DNA of 64,000 nt from Capronia americana. Its lineage: Eukaryota > Ascomycota > Eurotiomycetes > Chaetothyriales > Herpotrichiellaceae. The stretch lies in the NCBI GenBank assembly GCA_016110215.1, contig JADWQD010000013.1, positions 62,001 to 126,000 on the forward strand, read 5' to 3'. Below are positions 38,954 through 51,932 of this stretch, piece by piece. Both the position numbers and the translations under genes were made by a program. The notes under the pieces are model-generated. The model made no database searches and had not been told where the DNA came from. It worked only from the letters and a program-made list of their open reading frames with translations. Every line of letters starts with the position of its first letter. Positions within the stretch are counted from its first letter, which is position 1.

Positions 38954-40482
38954 ATGGCTACCGATGCAAACATCAACATCACTGCTGCATCGCTGCGCGG
39001 CAGTCCATCTGACCGCATTATCAAACCACGACCTCGTAAGGACTCTCTACAATCGATTTCTGGCTCCGATACCCACCCTGGGCGCGTGGTGAAGCCTCGT
39101 GCACGAAAATCTCCCGGATCCGGAGCTAAGAGATCTGAACCGGCTAAGCGAAAGTTCATTTGCTCATTCTCCCACTATGGTTGCGATGTTGCTCTCAGTT
39201 CCAAGAATGAGTGGAAGCGTCATGTCTCAATTCAACATCTCCAGTTGGGCTTCTATCGCTGCGACGTCGGCTCCTGCAACCCAGACTTCAACCCCAACGT
39301 CCCCGGCCACAAGCGCGTCTACAACGACTTCAATAGGAAGGATCTCTTCACTCAGCACCATCGCCGCATGCACAAGCCCGAGACCGGTCCGGGCTCAGGC
39401 CCCATTGCACCCGGTAATGCCGGGGACAAGGACTGGAGAGCCTTTGAGGACAGTCTGGAAGAAGTTCGCAATCGATGCTGGATGGAGAAGCGCAAGCCAC
39501 CACAGCGCAGCACTTGCGGCTTCTGTGGCAGAGTCTTTGAAGGCGAAGGTTCCTGGAATGAACGTATGGAACACGTTGGAGGTCATTTTTCTCGTGACAT
39601 TGTTGAAGCCAAGGAAGAACGTGAGGATGAGGATCTGACCAACTGGGCGATTATGCAAGGCATAATCAAAGACGGTGGGAATGGCCGTCACGTTCTTGTT
39701 GATCAGCCGCCAACGGCCACCGAACGTCCTTACCTGACTAGGGATCGAGATGTCGCCATGACCGACGCCCCCAGCTCGGATGGCATCTCTCGGGATGCCG
39801 AGGGCTCTCCATCCTTGAGTGCGTCATCAAGAAAGCTCGACACGGACAGTAATTATCCCAATCTCGACAGTCCCCGTGAGGGTCGCCGTCTCAGCAATGC
39901 CATGAGTGCCAATGGTACGCCACGTGCTCCCTCGGCACCATTACTTGCGGCAGCAGGACAGGCCCTCGCCGCCGCCGCTCTTGGTGCGACTCCGGGCTCT
40001 CCAGAGAGCAAACTTCAACCTCCTCCAACTCCTCCTGAGCGCAGAGGGTACAATCTAGCCCCACCGCCTTTGCAAGGTGCGAGACAATCTTCAGCCCCTG
40101 CTGATAACGGCAGCGGTGACCGGCTGGAGGATCTCATCAATCAATTGATCAAGCCCAAGCCACCTAAGACTCACCGTCGCCTCACATGGAAATGCGTAAG
40201 TGAAGCGTGAATCTATCTGCGCTACCCTGTACACTAACCAGCATGGTACAGGATTGCAACCTCGAAATGTCAGTGGATATCGACGATGCGGATCAAACTG
40301 CTATTGAAAACCTCCAGGACATCAGCATCATTTGCAGCAAGACATCTAACCCTTACTTGAAGGTCACCAAGAGTGGCAAGTATCAAGTGGTGGCCTGCGA
40401 TGAACTTGCCGGCTATATCTGGAAAAACTCCAAACAGCCAGTTGAGCAACACAATCGTCCGGCCGAGGTTCCCGTTAGCTAG
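38954..40482 (+). CDS. C2H2 zinc-finger protein, putative transcription factor
   Basis: Exons 38954-40195 and 40252-40482, with a 56-nt intron (GTAAGT donor, ACTAACC branch site, ACAG acceptor); 490 residues. The first ATG is 38954; the longer frame starts at GTG. Seen: a basic N-terminal tail with RKP/KPRPRK patches; finger 1 C70-x6-C77-x12-H90-x4-H95; finger 2 C103-x4-C108 with a long loop to the HHRRMH segment (135-140); finger 3 C188-x2-C191-x15-H207-x3-H211. After that come a Ser/Pro-rich region, an Ala run (AAAGQALAAAALG) and a C-terminal block begun by TWKCDCNLEMSVDIDDAD. Known: fungal regulators often hold such irregular C2H2 arrays. Target genes unknown. Confidence 0.75.
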
Positions 40483-41881
40483 AGAAGCAACTGTTGCAGG
40501 ATATTACGAGAATCCAGGCTTGCAATTCCGGAAAATAGTGACCAGAGTAGGCACATTTCGACAAAGAGGGCAACTTCACGGTCGACAACTTGTTCGGAGC
40601 TGCAAAATCATACGTTAGCATCATCAGTTGTTTTTTATTTAGCGTCGGCATAGGTTCCTGATGGTCGTCGGTGCTTGACGACAGCATTTGAGGCCTGAGA
40701 GTGGCCGACGACCGATCGCGGAATTGCTGTGGATATACACAGACACAGACGTATGCTTTGGGGTTTTCAGACCATACAGATTTTACGCTGATGACACGAC
40801 TGGGGCGGACAGCATGGTTTTATCCTCCCTTGTCGCAGTGAGCAAAAGGTGCGTGGTAGGAATCGTCGCTCACGGAAGAATTGTTCGTTTCACATGCCTC
40901 GGGAGGTCTGCTACGAAGACCAGAGCCAGACAATTAAAAAAGCCAACTGCTTTTGCATTCGTTTCCATGCGTTTCTCTTTTCTTTTTCCTGCATCTGCAA
41001 CTTGTAACTCCTCAAACCCGTCGTTGTAGACATGACAACAATGGCAATAAAAAAAAAGGGTCAATTGTTCTGGCACGGTGATAATACTTAAGATGGCTTA
41101 GCTCCCTTGTAATTCGCCTCGGGGGTACTCTTTACAGATCTGGAGCATCAGGAAATGAGGGTGGAGATCAAGGGGTGGTTGGAAAAGGTGCGTGGTGGTG
41201 GGAAATTTTCTGTTGCTGCGGTTCATGGAGGGGTACGGAAGGTACATACACACACTTCACGTCACGTCTGAAGCTATGCAGGGCCCCAGGAACAAGCCCG
41301 AACCGATGCCGTTTTCACATACGCCCGAAACTACAGACACACGGCAGAGAGGCAAGAAGGGAACAGCCGAACGTGCAGCTGCTCCTGCATGCTTGAACTG
41401 GGCTTGGGCCTGAGCTTTTCCCAAGGAGCCAGACCCTTATTGCTCTCAGCCAAACAATCTCTTTATCGAAAGCACGTTCACCGCGTCTCTCCACAAGCAG
41501 CCCACCCGCCATCCATTCGTATGGTCTGAGCAAATCGCCTTCAAAAGATGCCACACATCCCAGGCTGAGAGAAGTATCCCAGCGGCATGATATGGCGTTC
41601 GCCAGCGCATGTTGCTCTTGAGGAGATCCTTTATCCTGCCCGATTTGCCATCGAAGCCCGCTTTTGAAATCTCACCTCTGAATCATGGCTTTAAGTGAGA
41701 GTTTCTTCTGCGTGGCTGTTCGCCGCATTCCCAGATATTGTCCTTCCGGTCCAATCCTAGCTGCTGGCTAATGTTAATCCAGCTATTACGTTGAAGATCC
41801 CTAGTCCGGCAGGCCCTGGACGTCAAAAGAACATCGCTCCCGTTGTAATAGAACGACCGCTGTGTGACCGGATTGGTGGCG
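40483..41881. other. Intergenic region
   Basis: 1.4 kb with no supported gene. A run of nine A residues near 41047 lies in the likely 3' flank of the zinc-finger gene. Short frames at 40688-41029 and 41175-41554 look random. Confidence 0.4.
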
Positions 41882-43090
41882 ATGTCCAGCCAGTCCAGTT
41901 TCTTAGACACCAGCGACTGGCCCTTGCAGCATACGACTCGACAAGGTAGCATTACTTCGTCACTGAGTTCCCCTTCAGAAACCACCAGCATCCATTTCGC
42001 CAACCTGAATCTGCCACCTACGCCAGCCCTGTCTGGCCGGAGCGATAATGGTCGGCTTTCAACCAGCGCACCCGAGAACAACGTCCACGTCCCATTAAGC
42101 AGGCCCGTTCATATCTCTTTCAGCAAAGGCAGCAAGCTGTTCAAGTTGAGGTACTCGCAGATTCAGCTCCGGAGAGACGTTGCAGGACATCTGAAGCAGA
42201 TTGAATTGAGCGACCCGGCCGGCCTTCAAAGCGCATTCGTTCATTCATTCCCGGGCACTAAGATCCCTATCCCTCATCTCGAGCAGCCCGTCACCTCAAG
42301 CACCTCTCACATTTCTCGGGTATCGTTTCTTGAAGAACAAAATGTGCAAACGGCGCAGACTTTATTCCAAGCACAGCCCCAGTATACTTTTGAGACATGG
42401 GAAGGTACGTTGGACTGCAGGCACCCTCAAACTTCATGACCGGCCGCTCATGAGCCTTCAGATTGCGTCCACTTCCAAGAGGCTCTGCTTAGCCAAACCG
42501 TGATCTTCACTGCCGGCATCGCAGAGGCAAAGTCGAAGGGCCGGGGAGAAGAATGCATTAGCCAGAATCTGCGCATCTTGCGATCTCGGACAGGGAAGCA
42601 GACGATCTTGTTCTTTGCAAATTCGCAGCGGAAGGAGAAGAAGCGCTACATTTCAATCCCACGTAAGTTTTTGACAATGTGCCCGAAACGTCGCGATGGA
42701 AAAAGGAGCAGTAGCATCCTCTTCAGATAGGGACGCGCGATTCGGAAGGACGGCTGCTTTGCTCCTGTCACATTATGCCACCAGTGCTATGTACTTTCCT
42801 CGCTTTTACGAAGTCTCCCTGTGGTATGTCCTGCTGACGAGTTGACAGTTGACTGCATCGATCATATCGAGCAGAGCAAGAAATCGGGACGGCCAATTAC
42901 GATTTCGCTCCGACCAAATTTCGACTTGCTGGCACAGTTGAAAGCTTTACACGTTTTGTTCCTGGACGAGAACGGTAAGTCCACTTCTCGTCCCACTGCT
43001 TCGTTCATTGTACAGCAGCTAATTCTACTTCCAGATCGTGAGTTCCCCAATTTCCACGCGGACCCTCCAGTTTTGGCGGATCTTTGGTAA
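41882..43090 (+). CDS. Unrecognised multi-exon protein
   Basis: Proposed exons 41882-42404, 42462-42662, 42849-42974 and 43035-43090 give 301 residues without frame breaks. Introns of 57, 186 and 60 nt have GTACGT, GTAAGT and GTAAGT donors and CAG/ACAG acceptors. The N-terminal part is Ser/Thr-rich (about 1-75), then comes a beta-looking domain (HISFSKGSKLFKLRYSQIQL, about 82-101) and RKEKKRYISIP. The last part holds SGRPITISLRPNFDLLAQLK. No signal peptide, membrane span or catalytic motif seen. The 186-nt intron is long for this window and could contain another exon around 42727-42784. Function unknown. Confidence 0.55.
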
Positions 43091-44808
43091 TCTTCCGTTT
43101 AATATCTGTATGAGCTGACGAGACGTTCAGAAAAGAAGTTCTTCGGCCTGCTGTGCCAGGGAGTGGGCTTCCAGGGATGATGAGAAGATGTGTCTAGATA
43201 TGACTGTGCATGAACTTCCGTTATATGGGCGTACCAGCGATTATGATGATACCCGATTACGATATACTGGTCAGGTCATGAGCCAGATCCCTTCAGGCCT
43301 CGTGGTCGAAGACGGCAATCAAGGAGTGTAATGTCTAAGCTCTGGGTTAAGCAAAAGTGGCGCTGCGTGACCGATCAAGCTCCCCTTCCAAATACCTGGG
43401 ATCTGCCAAACGGTCAATCCAACAAGCAGATGGGTGCAGCGAGCATCCCATTGCTGTTGAGAGCGATGGTGTCTTGCACGTGGCATGGCTGGCTTTGAGA
43501 CACCACCTATTTCCTGAGATCGCGCACCTCGTCACGAAGCTCCAGACGGCACAGGTCCGCCCGGAACTTGGCCGAGATCCCTGGTCAGCGGTGTCGAGGA
43601 GCGTGGGTGCGTTGATGGCACCATTGCGACCTGTGGGATCGCGCCGTGATTGTGGGCTGAGGCGCGACTCTAGCAATGCTTAGCGTGGGCTGCGAACGCC
43701 CTGCCATCTCCAAACATCTCTCCACTATTGTACGAGTACTGTGTACAGGAGGATCGATGTGCTTCGATAATCGAGCCATGAGATGTCTCCCCTGTGAGGT
43801 GACTTTGCTGAGCAGACGACGGCATGAAAATCATCACGAATCTCCCAGTACGTGGCCGCCTGTAGAGACCGACCTGGTCGGGGCTAAGATCATCTTTGCT
43901 CGCCTTATAACGCTCAAGCCATCACGATCCTATACCCCAAGGAGACGGGCACCTAAAAGAAACTCGGCGGGGGTTGTAGAACGAGAGATCCTGCCCAGAT
44001 CACGCCAGTTTCTAGGAGATGGCTGGGGCAACGTGCAGCATGCTGAGACCCTGGTGAGTATCAGCAGAGCGTAAATGGATCTTATGGAAGTCCGAAAAGG
44101 GAGAGGCCTCGGAGACGGACTGCAGCCGAGAACGTCGACGGCCTTGAGCTCCATCGCTGAGGTGCACGTGGCAGTTCTGCGAATCTAACTGGGCCTCAGT
44201 TTGCAAATCTCTCACCTTAGCGACGCTCTCTCGACACCATGAACGCGCCCAGTGAGCCTGGGACGCCCTCGCCAATCCGTCACACCGAGCACACCACTCG
44301 ATCTCCGGGATCTATAGGCGTGACCTTCCTCTTCCCCAAGCAGTGGCACACATGGAGGCTAGCCAATTCCTACAGGGGAGTTCGGATCTCTATGATGATA
44401 ATTCATCGAAACACCAGGCTCAGGATGGTGCTCTCACTGGGCGGTGAGCTGTTGCCACACGTCCACGGTTCCACACCTTGCAGAGCCCCCGATTTCTGAG
44501 AGAAAATAGCCCGCTGGCTCCCTCGATATTGCCACGCTAAGAGACTTCATATCCGAGTCCCGCCTTCAACAGTCAAAAGCAATTCAGGTACCCGTCCTTA
44601 CCGTTCCCAGCGCCCTCGATTTAATCCTATCGAACATCATCTTCGTCCATCTGCCATCCTCTATTTGCTCCCATTCTACAGTGGCAACCTCGCCAGAAGC
44701 GCTCTTCCGGCTTACTCTTACTGTATCCCCCGTCGTCTGCACCATGGACCGTTGACGGCCGTGGACCCCTCGCTTTTGGCCCCATTTTAAACCAACTCGA
44801 AATACATC
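43091..44808. other. 1.7-kb intergenic region, possible 5' exon of the transporter near 44239
   Basis: Frames at 43357-43683 and 43676-44074 show no protein-like pattern. An ATG at 44239 in good context (gacaccATGaac) opens a Pro/Thr/Ser-rich frame (MNAPSEPGTPSPIRHTEHTT). This could be an alternative first exon of the downstream transporter; I found no convincing splice. Confidence 0.35.
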
Positions 44809-47088
44809 ATGGGACGATGGCGCGGACGTCTGTATGCGACTGATCGCGCGAGAGATTTTGATCATGAACGGGTGAGTGTTCATTGGCAACCAGAGTTTCT
44901 TTCGGAGGAACAAGTACTCATGCTTCTCGCACTCCCAGGATCGCCATGTCCGTGTACGTCAGATCTATGAAACTATCGACCGACAGCCTTTCCAATGGGT
45001 CGTCGTCCTCGTTGCCGGAGTAGGGTTTTTGCTCGATGGATTCTCGGTACGCAGCGAGTGTCGACGCAACAAACCCCATTTCTCGCGACTGACAGTTCGA
45101 AAGCTCTTTGCCGGCAACATTGCTCTTCCAATGATTAGCTTCGTATACTGGAACCAAGAAGTCTCCAGCTACAAACTGACATGTATCAACATCGTCACCC
45201 TTACTGGCACCTTGATCGGCCAAGCTACATTTGGGTTCCTGGCCGACAAGAAGGGAAGAAAGACGATGTATGGCATTGAGTTGCTGCTACTTATTGGCTC
45301 GACCCTCGGCGTCGTCATGAGCTCTGAAGGCCATAATGGGAGCATGAGCGTCTTTGGATGGCTGATATGGTGGAGGCTCATGGTTGGCATTGGAGTGGGC
45401 GCGGATTATCCAGTCAGTATCCGGATCGGCGAGGTTCTGGTGAGATCGACGGGTACTAACACGGTTCTAGCTCTCCGCGACAATTTGCGCCGAGTTCGCG
45501 CCTACTCGTCATCGCGCCCGAATGATGGCGTGTGTCTTCTTCTCGCAACCGCTCGGACAAATCATGGGCAACCTCATCTCATTAATCGTTGTCGCCATAT
45601 CTCGCAAGTCGAGTGTGAACTCGGATGACCTTCAACGTTCCGTGGACATTATGTGGAGGTGGATTATTGGTATCGGTGTCGTTCCAGGCGTGATCGCTCT
45701 GCTGTTCCGTTTCGCTATCCCCGAAACACCAAGGTTCCTGCTTGATATCGAAGACGATCCGGTGAAGGCCGAGTTTGATGCCACACAATTGTTCGGCGAG
45801 ACATCTTTGAACAGCGAGATGGAGGCAGGCATGTGGTGTGATTCGCTACCAGAGTCTGCCATCTCAACACGCTCGCTTGACGATCGATCCGATGCGAGAC
45901 CATCATTCACCGTGACCTCAGCCCCTTTGGCTACACTCAACTCGTCCTGGAAGATCTCAAAGGCCGACATCAAGCAGTACTTCTGGACCGAAGGCAACTG
46001 GAGGACGTTAGCCGCTGTGTCATGGTGCTGGCTCCTCTTGGACTTTGGGTATTACGGAATTGGACTCTCAAATCCACAATTTCTGGCGAAGACCTGGGGA
46101 AATTTGAATATCACAGGCCCTCGACCTATATGGCAGACAAACGACGACCCCGACACCGACGTTTACGACATGTTCATGCATACCTCTGTTCAGGCATTGG
46201 TGATCTTGAACATTGGGAGCTTTGTCGGAGGCTTGCTATTTATTCGTAAGTGTCTCTGAGCTGGCCGGATCAGTACCGCCAGAATTGGAGATTGTCCTAG
46301 CGTTCTCGAAATTTCCCTTACAATACTAACGATCATTTAGTCTTGTCCAGCCGCTTGAACAGGGTCTCTGTCCAGAAATACGGCTTCTTAGCCCTGGGCG
46401 CTCTGTTCATCGCCTTGGGCACGGAGTTCATCACAGTCCATCAGGAGGGGGCGCTGGCCATCACCTTGTACGGTAAGTTCTCTAATGCCAATGGCCTTAT
46501 TGATAGTGGTGCATTCTAACAGAGGTGGACAGTCTTTGGCCAAATGCTTTTCAATCTTGGTAGGTCAAACCACAGGTAGTACAGTCTCTCTGGTCACTAA
46601 ACCATGGACAGGCCCGAATTCGACGACATATATCATCCCCGCCGAGCTGTTCCCGACACGCTACCGGTGTACGTGTCATGGCATCGCAGCCGCCTCTGGC
46701 AAGCTGGGATCGATCCTGGTGCAGGTGTTCTCCTTCTACTACAAGTTCGGCTCCTCATCTCCTGGGGATAATCAGACGAAGCGCTACGGTACGATCCTGG
46801 TCATCTTCTCGGCATGTATGATACTTGGAGCCGCAATCACGCACTTCTTCATCCCAGAAGTCCAAGAAAAGGCGAAGCGGGGATCGATTTGGGCCGGCAA
46901 GTGAGTACTCCGGGGGTTCTATTCCCCTTTACTTGTCTTTTCCGCTCCCGCATGTCCCATGCCCATCCTCCGGCCGCTAACGACATTCTAGGTCCAAAAC
47001 ACTCGAGGAACTGGCGCTTGGAAGATGGTCCGCTGGTAGCTTAAGCGTAACGCGCTCTGCACCGGTGAGAAGCATCAATGGTTTATGA
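44809..47088 (+). CDS. PHO84: MFS inorganic phosphate transporter (Pho84-type), eight exons
   Basis: Exons 44809-44871, 44939-45046, 45104-45412, 45471-46245, 46341-46472, 46533-46559 (27 nt), 46612-46900 and 46992-47088; introns of 52-95 nt, one with a perfect TACTAAC. All phases agree and give 599 residues. The splices restore family motifs: VAGVGFLLDGFSLFAGNIALPM, GVGADYPLSATICAEFAPTRHR, GQMLFNLGPNSTTYIIPAELFPTRYR and GKSKTLEELALG (each spans an exon join or is split by one). Known: this is the phosphate:H+ symporter family with 12 membrane segments and a large central loop. IPETPRF, the conserved end of the first half, is present. Function is inferred for phosphate uptake; organophosphate relatives share the fold. 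Confidence 0.85.
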
Positions 47089-48218
47089 ATTTCAGGACGT
47101 GGTTAATTGGAATATCACTGTACTAACTCTCTAGCCCGGGCGATAATGGAGTTGATGATTGAAATGTGGCATGTATCAAGAATCAATTGGGTCTCTGATG
47201 CGGATATGCAAAAGAACTGGAAAAGGACCTCCCGCAATATACCCCTGATAATGCAAGTTACTTAGATAGATTGTGTGATCCTGTGGTACGCTGCTTGCAT
47301 GTACAGTATGGGTGTACAATAAGTACCTAGTCCCGCCGAGACGGACTCTAGGACGCTTGGCACAATTAAGCTTAGTTCTGAACCATATCCCTTTCGTTTT
47401 GGCTCGTCAACTCAACTTGACCACCGCTGCTCTAGCACATGATTATGACATCCTCTCGGAGCCGCTCGTACTTGCCGAAGCTTCATGGTACAGCTATAGC
47501 AAGGGATGCTGCACTGGCGAACCCGCCTCGCAAATCGCTGCGGTCGCCGTTGCACCTGGTGCAAGTTTCCGCGCTCTTGAGAGCTGCGAATGAGCAGGCA
47601 GTAAATGAACATCCGCCTCACCGGGGCGTAAAGCAGACAATTTCCACGGCAAGATTTCGATTCCAAGCTGAGGTTCGCGTATGAGGATGTGCTCTCAAAC
47701 TGAAGACAAGCGCAAACCCCGTCGCGGCCTTCCCGAGTCGATGACTTCCCACTGTTCTGAGCCTTCATCTTTCCCTTACCACAGCATGATCTCGCCATCG
47801 CACGTGACGGTATGCGCTGACTTCCACCTCCTTTGCACTCAAGTACTCTTGCTCTCCCACATCATTCAGTGAATGTCTTCCTCTTGCCCGTCTCTCACTC
47901 TCATCCGTACCAAGATATCTTGCTCTCAACCTCGACAGTATATCGTCTTCTGAATCTCAGTAGATGCTTGGGCCTCGACGATAATCTTATACACTTTCAC
48001 CTGCTTGGCCTCGAACCTCAAATATCAGAGACAGTTCAGCATCCTGCCGCTCCTACTGAATTCAGCAGCGGAAGGTTACTGGTCAACCTCACTCAACTTT
48101 CATCTCAGCCGCTACGATCCTCCACCATCCCTCCAAAGTTTATGTCGCCCTCACCTCAACCTTGCATTTGGCGGTTCAGTGAAACGAGGTTTATCTCTGC
48201 TCCTCGGGCACCTCAGAA
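47089..48218. other. Intergenic region
   Basis: 1.1 kb without a supported gene. The last 300 bases are CT-rich and likely the leader of the GTPase gene. Confidence 0.4.
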
Positions 48219-50689
48219 ATGCACCCCTGCACACGCACTGAAGGAATTATGGGCACGATGAGTGGAACCATTGCTACGAGAGATCAGGTTGCGGCACTGA
48301 ACTTGACATACCCACCCTTCCGCGAACCATCGTTCGAATTGGCCGCAACGCAGGGTATGAACCTTGCTGGACTGATCGCCTGCGAATTGAAAAAATGTCC
48401 ACGCGAAATTCCGCAACGACTGCTACAAGAAGCAGAGTCGCTGGCGAATGCACAAATTCCCACTGAGAGATTGATTGGTTTCATTGGCAATTCGGGGGCT
48501 GGAAAGAGCAGCTCTCTCAACTCCGTTCTCGACCAGGACGGGCTGGCTAGAACTGGTTCCTGCGGGTCTGCTGTCACGCCCTTCGCCGCAGGATATCGCA
48601 TTTGCCAACAGAGACACCGTTCCGCATTCACCTTGGAATGCAAATTGATGTCTAAGCGAGAGCTCGGCGAATACGTGGGTGATTTGCTACGCGATTTCTG
48701 GCGGACTTCGACTGTAGGTAAAGAGGCCCAAGACCCCAAGGACGAGAAGATCCATGAGGATGGCAAGGCAGCGCAGGATATCTTCCAGGCAGCTTTTGGA
48801 GAAATGGAAGACTTCGATATGGACTTGCTCGAGCACAGTGACGACGAGGAAAGCATGGACCAGGCGAAACGACACCTGATCGACTGGTGCAGTCAACTCC
48901 AGTTTCCCGATGATATGCAGGACGATGGCACCTGGATCCAAGAAGCGCAGGATGCAGACGGATGCCAGGAACAACAATCACTTCTCCAGGACCGTGGTCT
49001 CTGGCCTTTCGTCGTATGGCTCTCCATCTTTTCGAAATGGGGCATACTGAGCCGAGGTCTCACCCTGGTCGACCTGCCTGGATTCAACGACACGAATCTC
49101 GCAAGGATCAGAGCAGCCCGCAAGGCTCAAAGTAAGTGCGATGATCTGTGCCTGGTGGTGGACATCTCCAGAGCGTGCGATCTACCTATTGTTCAGCAGA
49201 ACTTGGAGCTTATGCAGGCAAAAGCCGAAGCTCAGAAGGCCACCTGTGTCAACATCACCATCATATGCACACGCTCAGCGGCAGATTTGGAAGGTAATCG
49301 GACTTTGGAGAGACTGGTCGGGCGCGCCAAAATCAGCAAAGCAAAAACTGAGATTCAGCAGGCCGAAAAAGTGGGTGACAAAGCCGTCAAGGACGCTGAG
49401 CGTAAGTTAGAAAGGCTACTCATCACCACTCGCAATGAGAAGGTGGAGAAAGACTTACAGCGAAAATATGGATCATACGTGAAGAACGGAAACTTCAAGG
49501 TCTTCTGCATTGACAACCTTTTGTACTTGAAGGCCAAAACAGAAGAAGAGAGAGATCTGAGCGGCATTCCAGCACTTCGTCAGCACCTCGAAGACCTTCC
49601 GGCAGAGCCGCTATTCAAGACCATGAACCTGTTCCTGACAAAGAAGATCCCGGCATTAATAGGTTCTTTCGGCAACTGGGTGGAGTCTTGCAGGGTTGAC
49701 ATAGAGCTTGAGAATCGTCCACGTCTTCCCGAAGCGGCGGAGCTCAAGGCGTGTCATGAGGCCGTTTCAGAATGGGTCAGGAAGATGCATGTTGTCTTCG
49801 AGGATTACATAAATACTCCTCTGGAAAAGGGCACGGAGAAAATCTGTGACGCATGTCTCGGTGTGGCTAAAAGTTGGGAAAAATGGCCATATGCATCGGT
49901 GAACTCTTGGGTTAGAAATGACGGAAATTATCGCACCGGTAGCATGGGCTCAAGATGCTGGAACATGGAACTCTTGACCTGCTTCAACGACGAAGTGATG
50001 GGCCAGAGCTGGCACGACTTCGAGGTGCATACCCACCCTCTACTGAATGTCCTTGAGGTTGGTGTTACTGGATGCTTGAACACATACGCTGCGCAGTGTC
50101 ACGAGCTTCAGGCACCTACGAACTTCGAGAAATCACTGAGGAACAGAATAGACCTTTTAATGACCGCGCTTGGGGCCGCCAAAACGACATACATGAAAGG
50201 TGTGGGACAGATGAGGCTCGATGGAAACAGTGCTCATCAAGACTCTTACATCGTGGATTGCATGCTCGAGACATATCGCGAAGCCAGTCGAATATCCGGT
50301 GAGGGGCACCATCAGGTCTTTTTTAAAAGAGAATGACTGACAGAGAACAGGGGGGTAAGATTACGAAGAAACGCCACGATATTCTCCAAGAACGGGTTTC
50401 GAGCGAAGAGTTTGTGGACGATTTCCGATCCCGACTCTTTGAGAAATTTCGGGACACAATCAACAAAGTCTCCGACAGTATCAAGACAGCTCTGAATTCC
50501 ACAGTCGATGCTATAGAGTCTGATCTCGACGCGATCCAACCCAGGAAAGGCAAGGAAAAGTTGTTCAAGGCGTTCCCTGAATACGGAGCGGACTGCGAGC
50601 GAGCGCTGTCGAAGGTACTCACGCAGATGGAAGAGATTGATGAACTCGCAGCGAAGGCGCGAGCAATGGCGCAGGAACAATACCGTTGA
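48219..50689 (+). CDS. Dynamin-like large GTPase of fungal type
   Basis: Two exons, 48219-50298 and 50346-50689, with a 47-nt intron (GTGAGG donor, GACTGAC branch site, GAG acceptor); 807 residues. Without the splice the frame stops at 50336 and a second frame follows. Seen: P-loop GNSGAGKSS at 90-98, a polar insert with an acidic stretch (about 165-220), the G3 motif DLPGFNDTN near 285-293, a degenerate G4-like TRSAAD near 350, a Lys/Glu coiled coil (about 365-420), and helical C-terminal segments with a charged end (DAIESDLDAIQPRKG). Known: this resembles fungal dynamin-fold GTPases related to nuclear GTPase SLIP-GC, whose function is mostly unknown. No membrane segment. ATGs at 48249 and 48258 are alternative starts. 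Confidence 0.72.
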
Positions 50690-51932
50690 GACAGATTTTC
50701 AGGAATGGATATGATGGGAGTGGAGAGAGACCACAGACAAGGAGGGCGCAGCTGCCGCCAGCCTTGCCACTCGATGTGTCCGAACAATCGAGCGGATCGT
50801 TCTTACAATCGTTCGCTCCCACCAACAAACAGCAGGGTCATGCATCGGCACCAACAAGAAAGTAGAGCTCGACAAATCATCAAGTCAAGCAACAAAGGCG
50901 AAGACAACACGACGGTCCCGAAGTTCGCTCTCGTTCCGGCTTGGGTGGAGGGCTACCACTGTCCCGGATAACCATGCCCATCTCGGCATCTCCATCCCGG
51001 ATTTCGACCACTTTGGGAACAACAAAATATGAACCGAGCTCGTCTGTCAATTAAGTTGACGCAGAGCTACCTCTAGCTTCCAACAAGGTGACGCCATCCT
51101 ACGGGGTTAGGGCTGCATCCGCCAAGTGGAGACGTGCTGCTCGTGGAGGAGATGTTGGTCAAGGAGATATGCTGCTCATGCAAGAAAGAAGGCCAGTGGC
51201 TACATAGCAGCATACATAGATACCATTGGCTAGAAAAACAGAAATGGACATGATAACTATGTAATTATAGTTCTCCAACCAAAGCCTCGACGATCATCTC
51301 ATCAGTCGGTATTGCGTTGGACATCCCATCACGTCCGCACGGTCGCGGAATACATCTAAGGTAGTCTCTGCACGGTACACTGACACACACAGTCAACATG
51401 GTCCGCGTCCTGCAGAACAAGGACTTGTGGAACTGACTAGCGTGTACATAGTCGTACCACATAGTAAGCTTGTCTCCTTTTTCCTAGGTAACTACCTCAT
51501 CCGTATGCACCTGACCTCGCTGACTTGATACTTCATTGTCGCGATTGTGCCCAAACCGGCAAGTCTCGCCGCAAGGCACGGGCATGGCTGTTGGACACAA
51601 CGCAGCCTTGTCCGTTGCATCCATCCCTGTTCCCTCCTCCGATGTCTCGCGCTTTTTCGCCCTTCCTCACCCTTCCTTCTTCCACTCACTCCCCATGCCC
51701 ACGTCACGCACGAGGCAAGGCAATGCGCTTGAACTCCCTTTACCTACCGTGCTCCTGACTGTACCTACCGTGCCTCCCTGGCTGTGTCGAGAACGGTCGA
51801 GGCTACGCCCAAATGACTACAACACATCTGGGAGCGAACCCAGTCACGGTCTGGTATGAAGGGCATGCAACCTTGTGTATTTTCCCCGTTTTCACCCTGC
51901 TAGGGTGGTACATGCGACAAGTATACAACTCG
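50690..51932. other. Convergent intergenic region
   Basis: 1.2 kb between the GTPase and SSADH 3' ends. Only short frames, such as 50705-50971 and 51536-51859, neither with family features. Confidence 0.4.

Noticed and set aside
43357..44074. Overlapping 108- and 132-codon frames
   Set aside because: One starts with GTG; neither shows protein-like patterning or splice continuity.
50333..50689. Separate 118-codon gene after the GTPase
   Set aside because: A 47-nt intron with a CTGAC branch site joins it in frame to the GTPase, extending the helical C-terminus.
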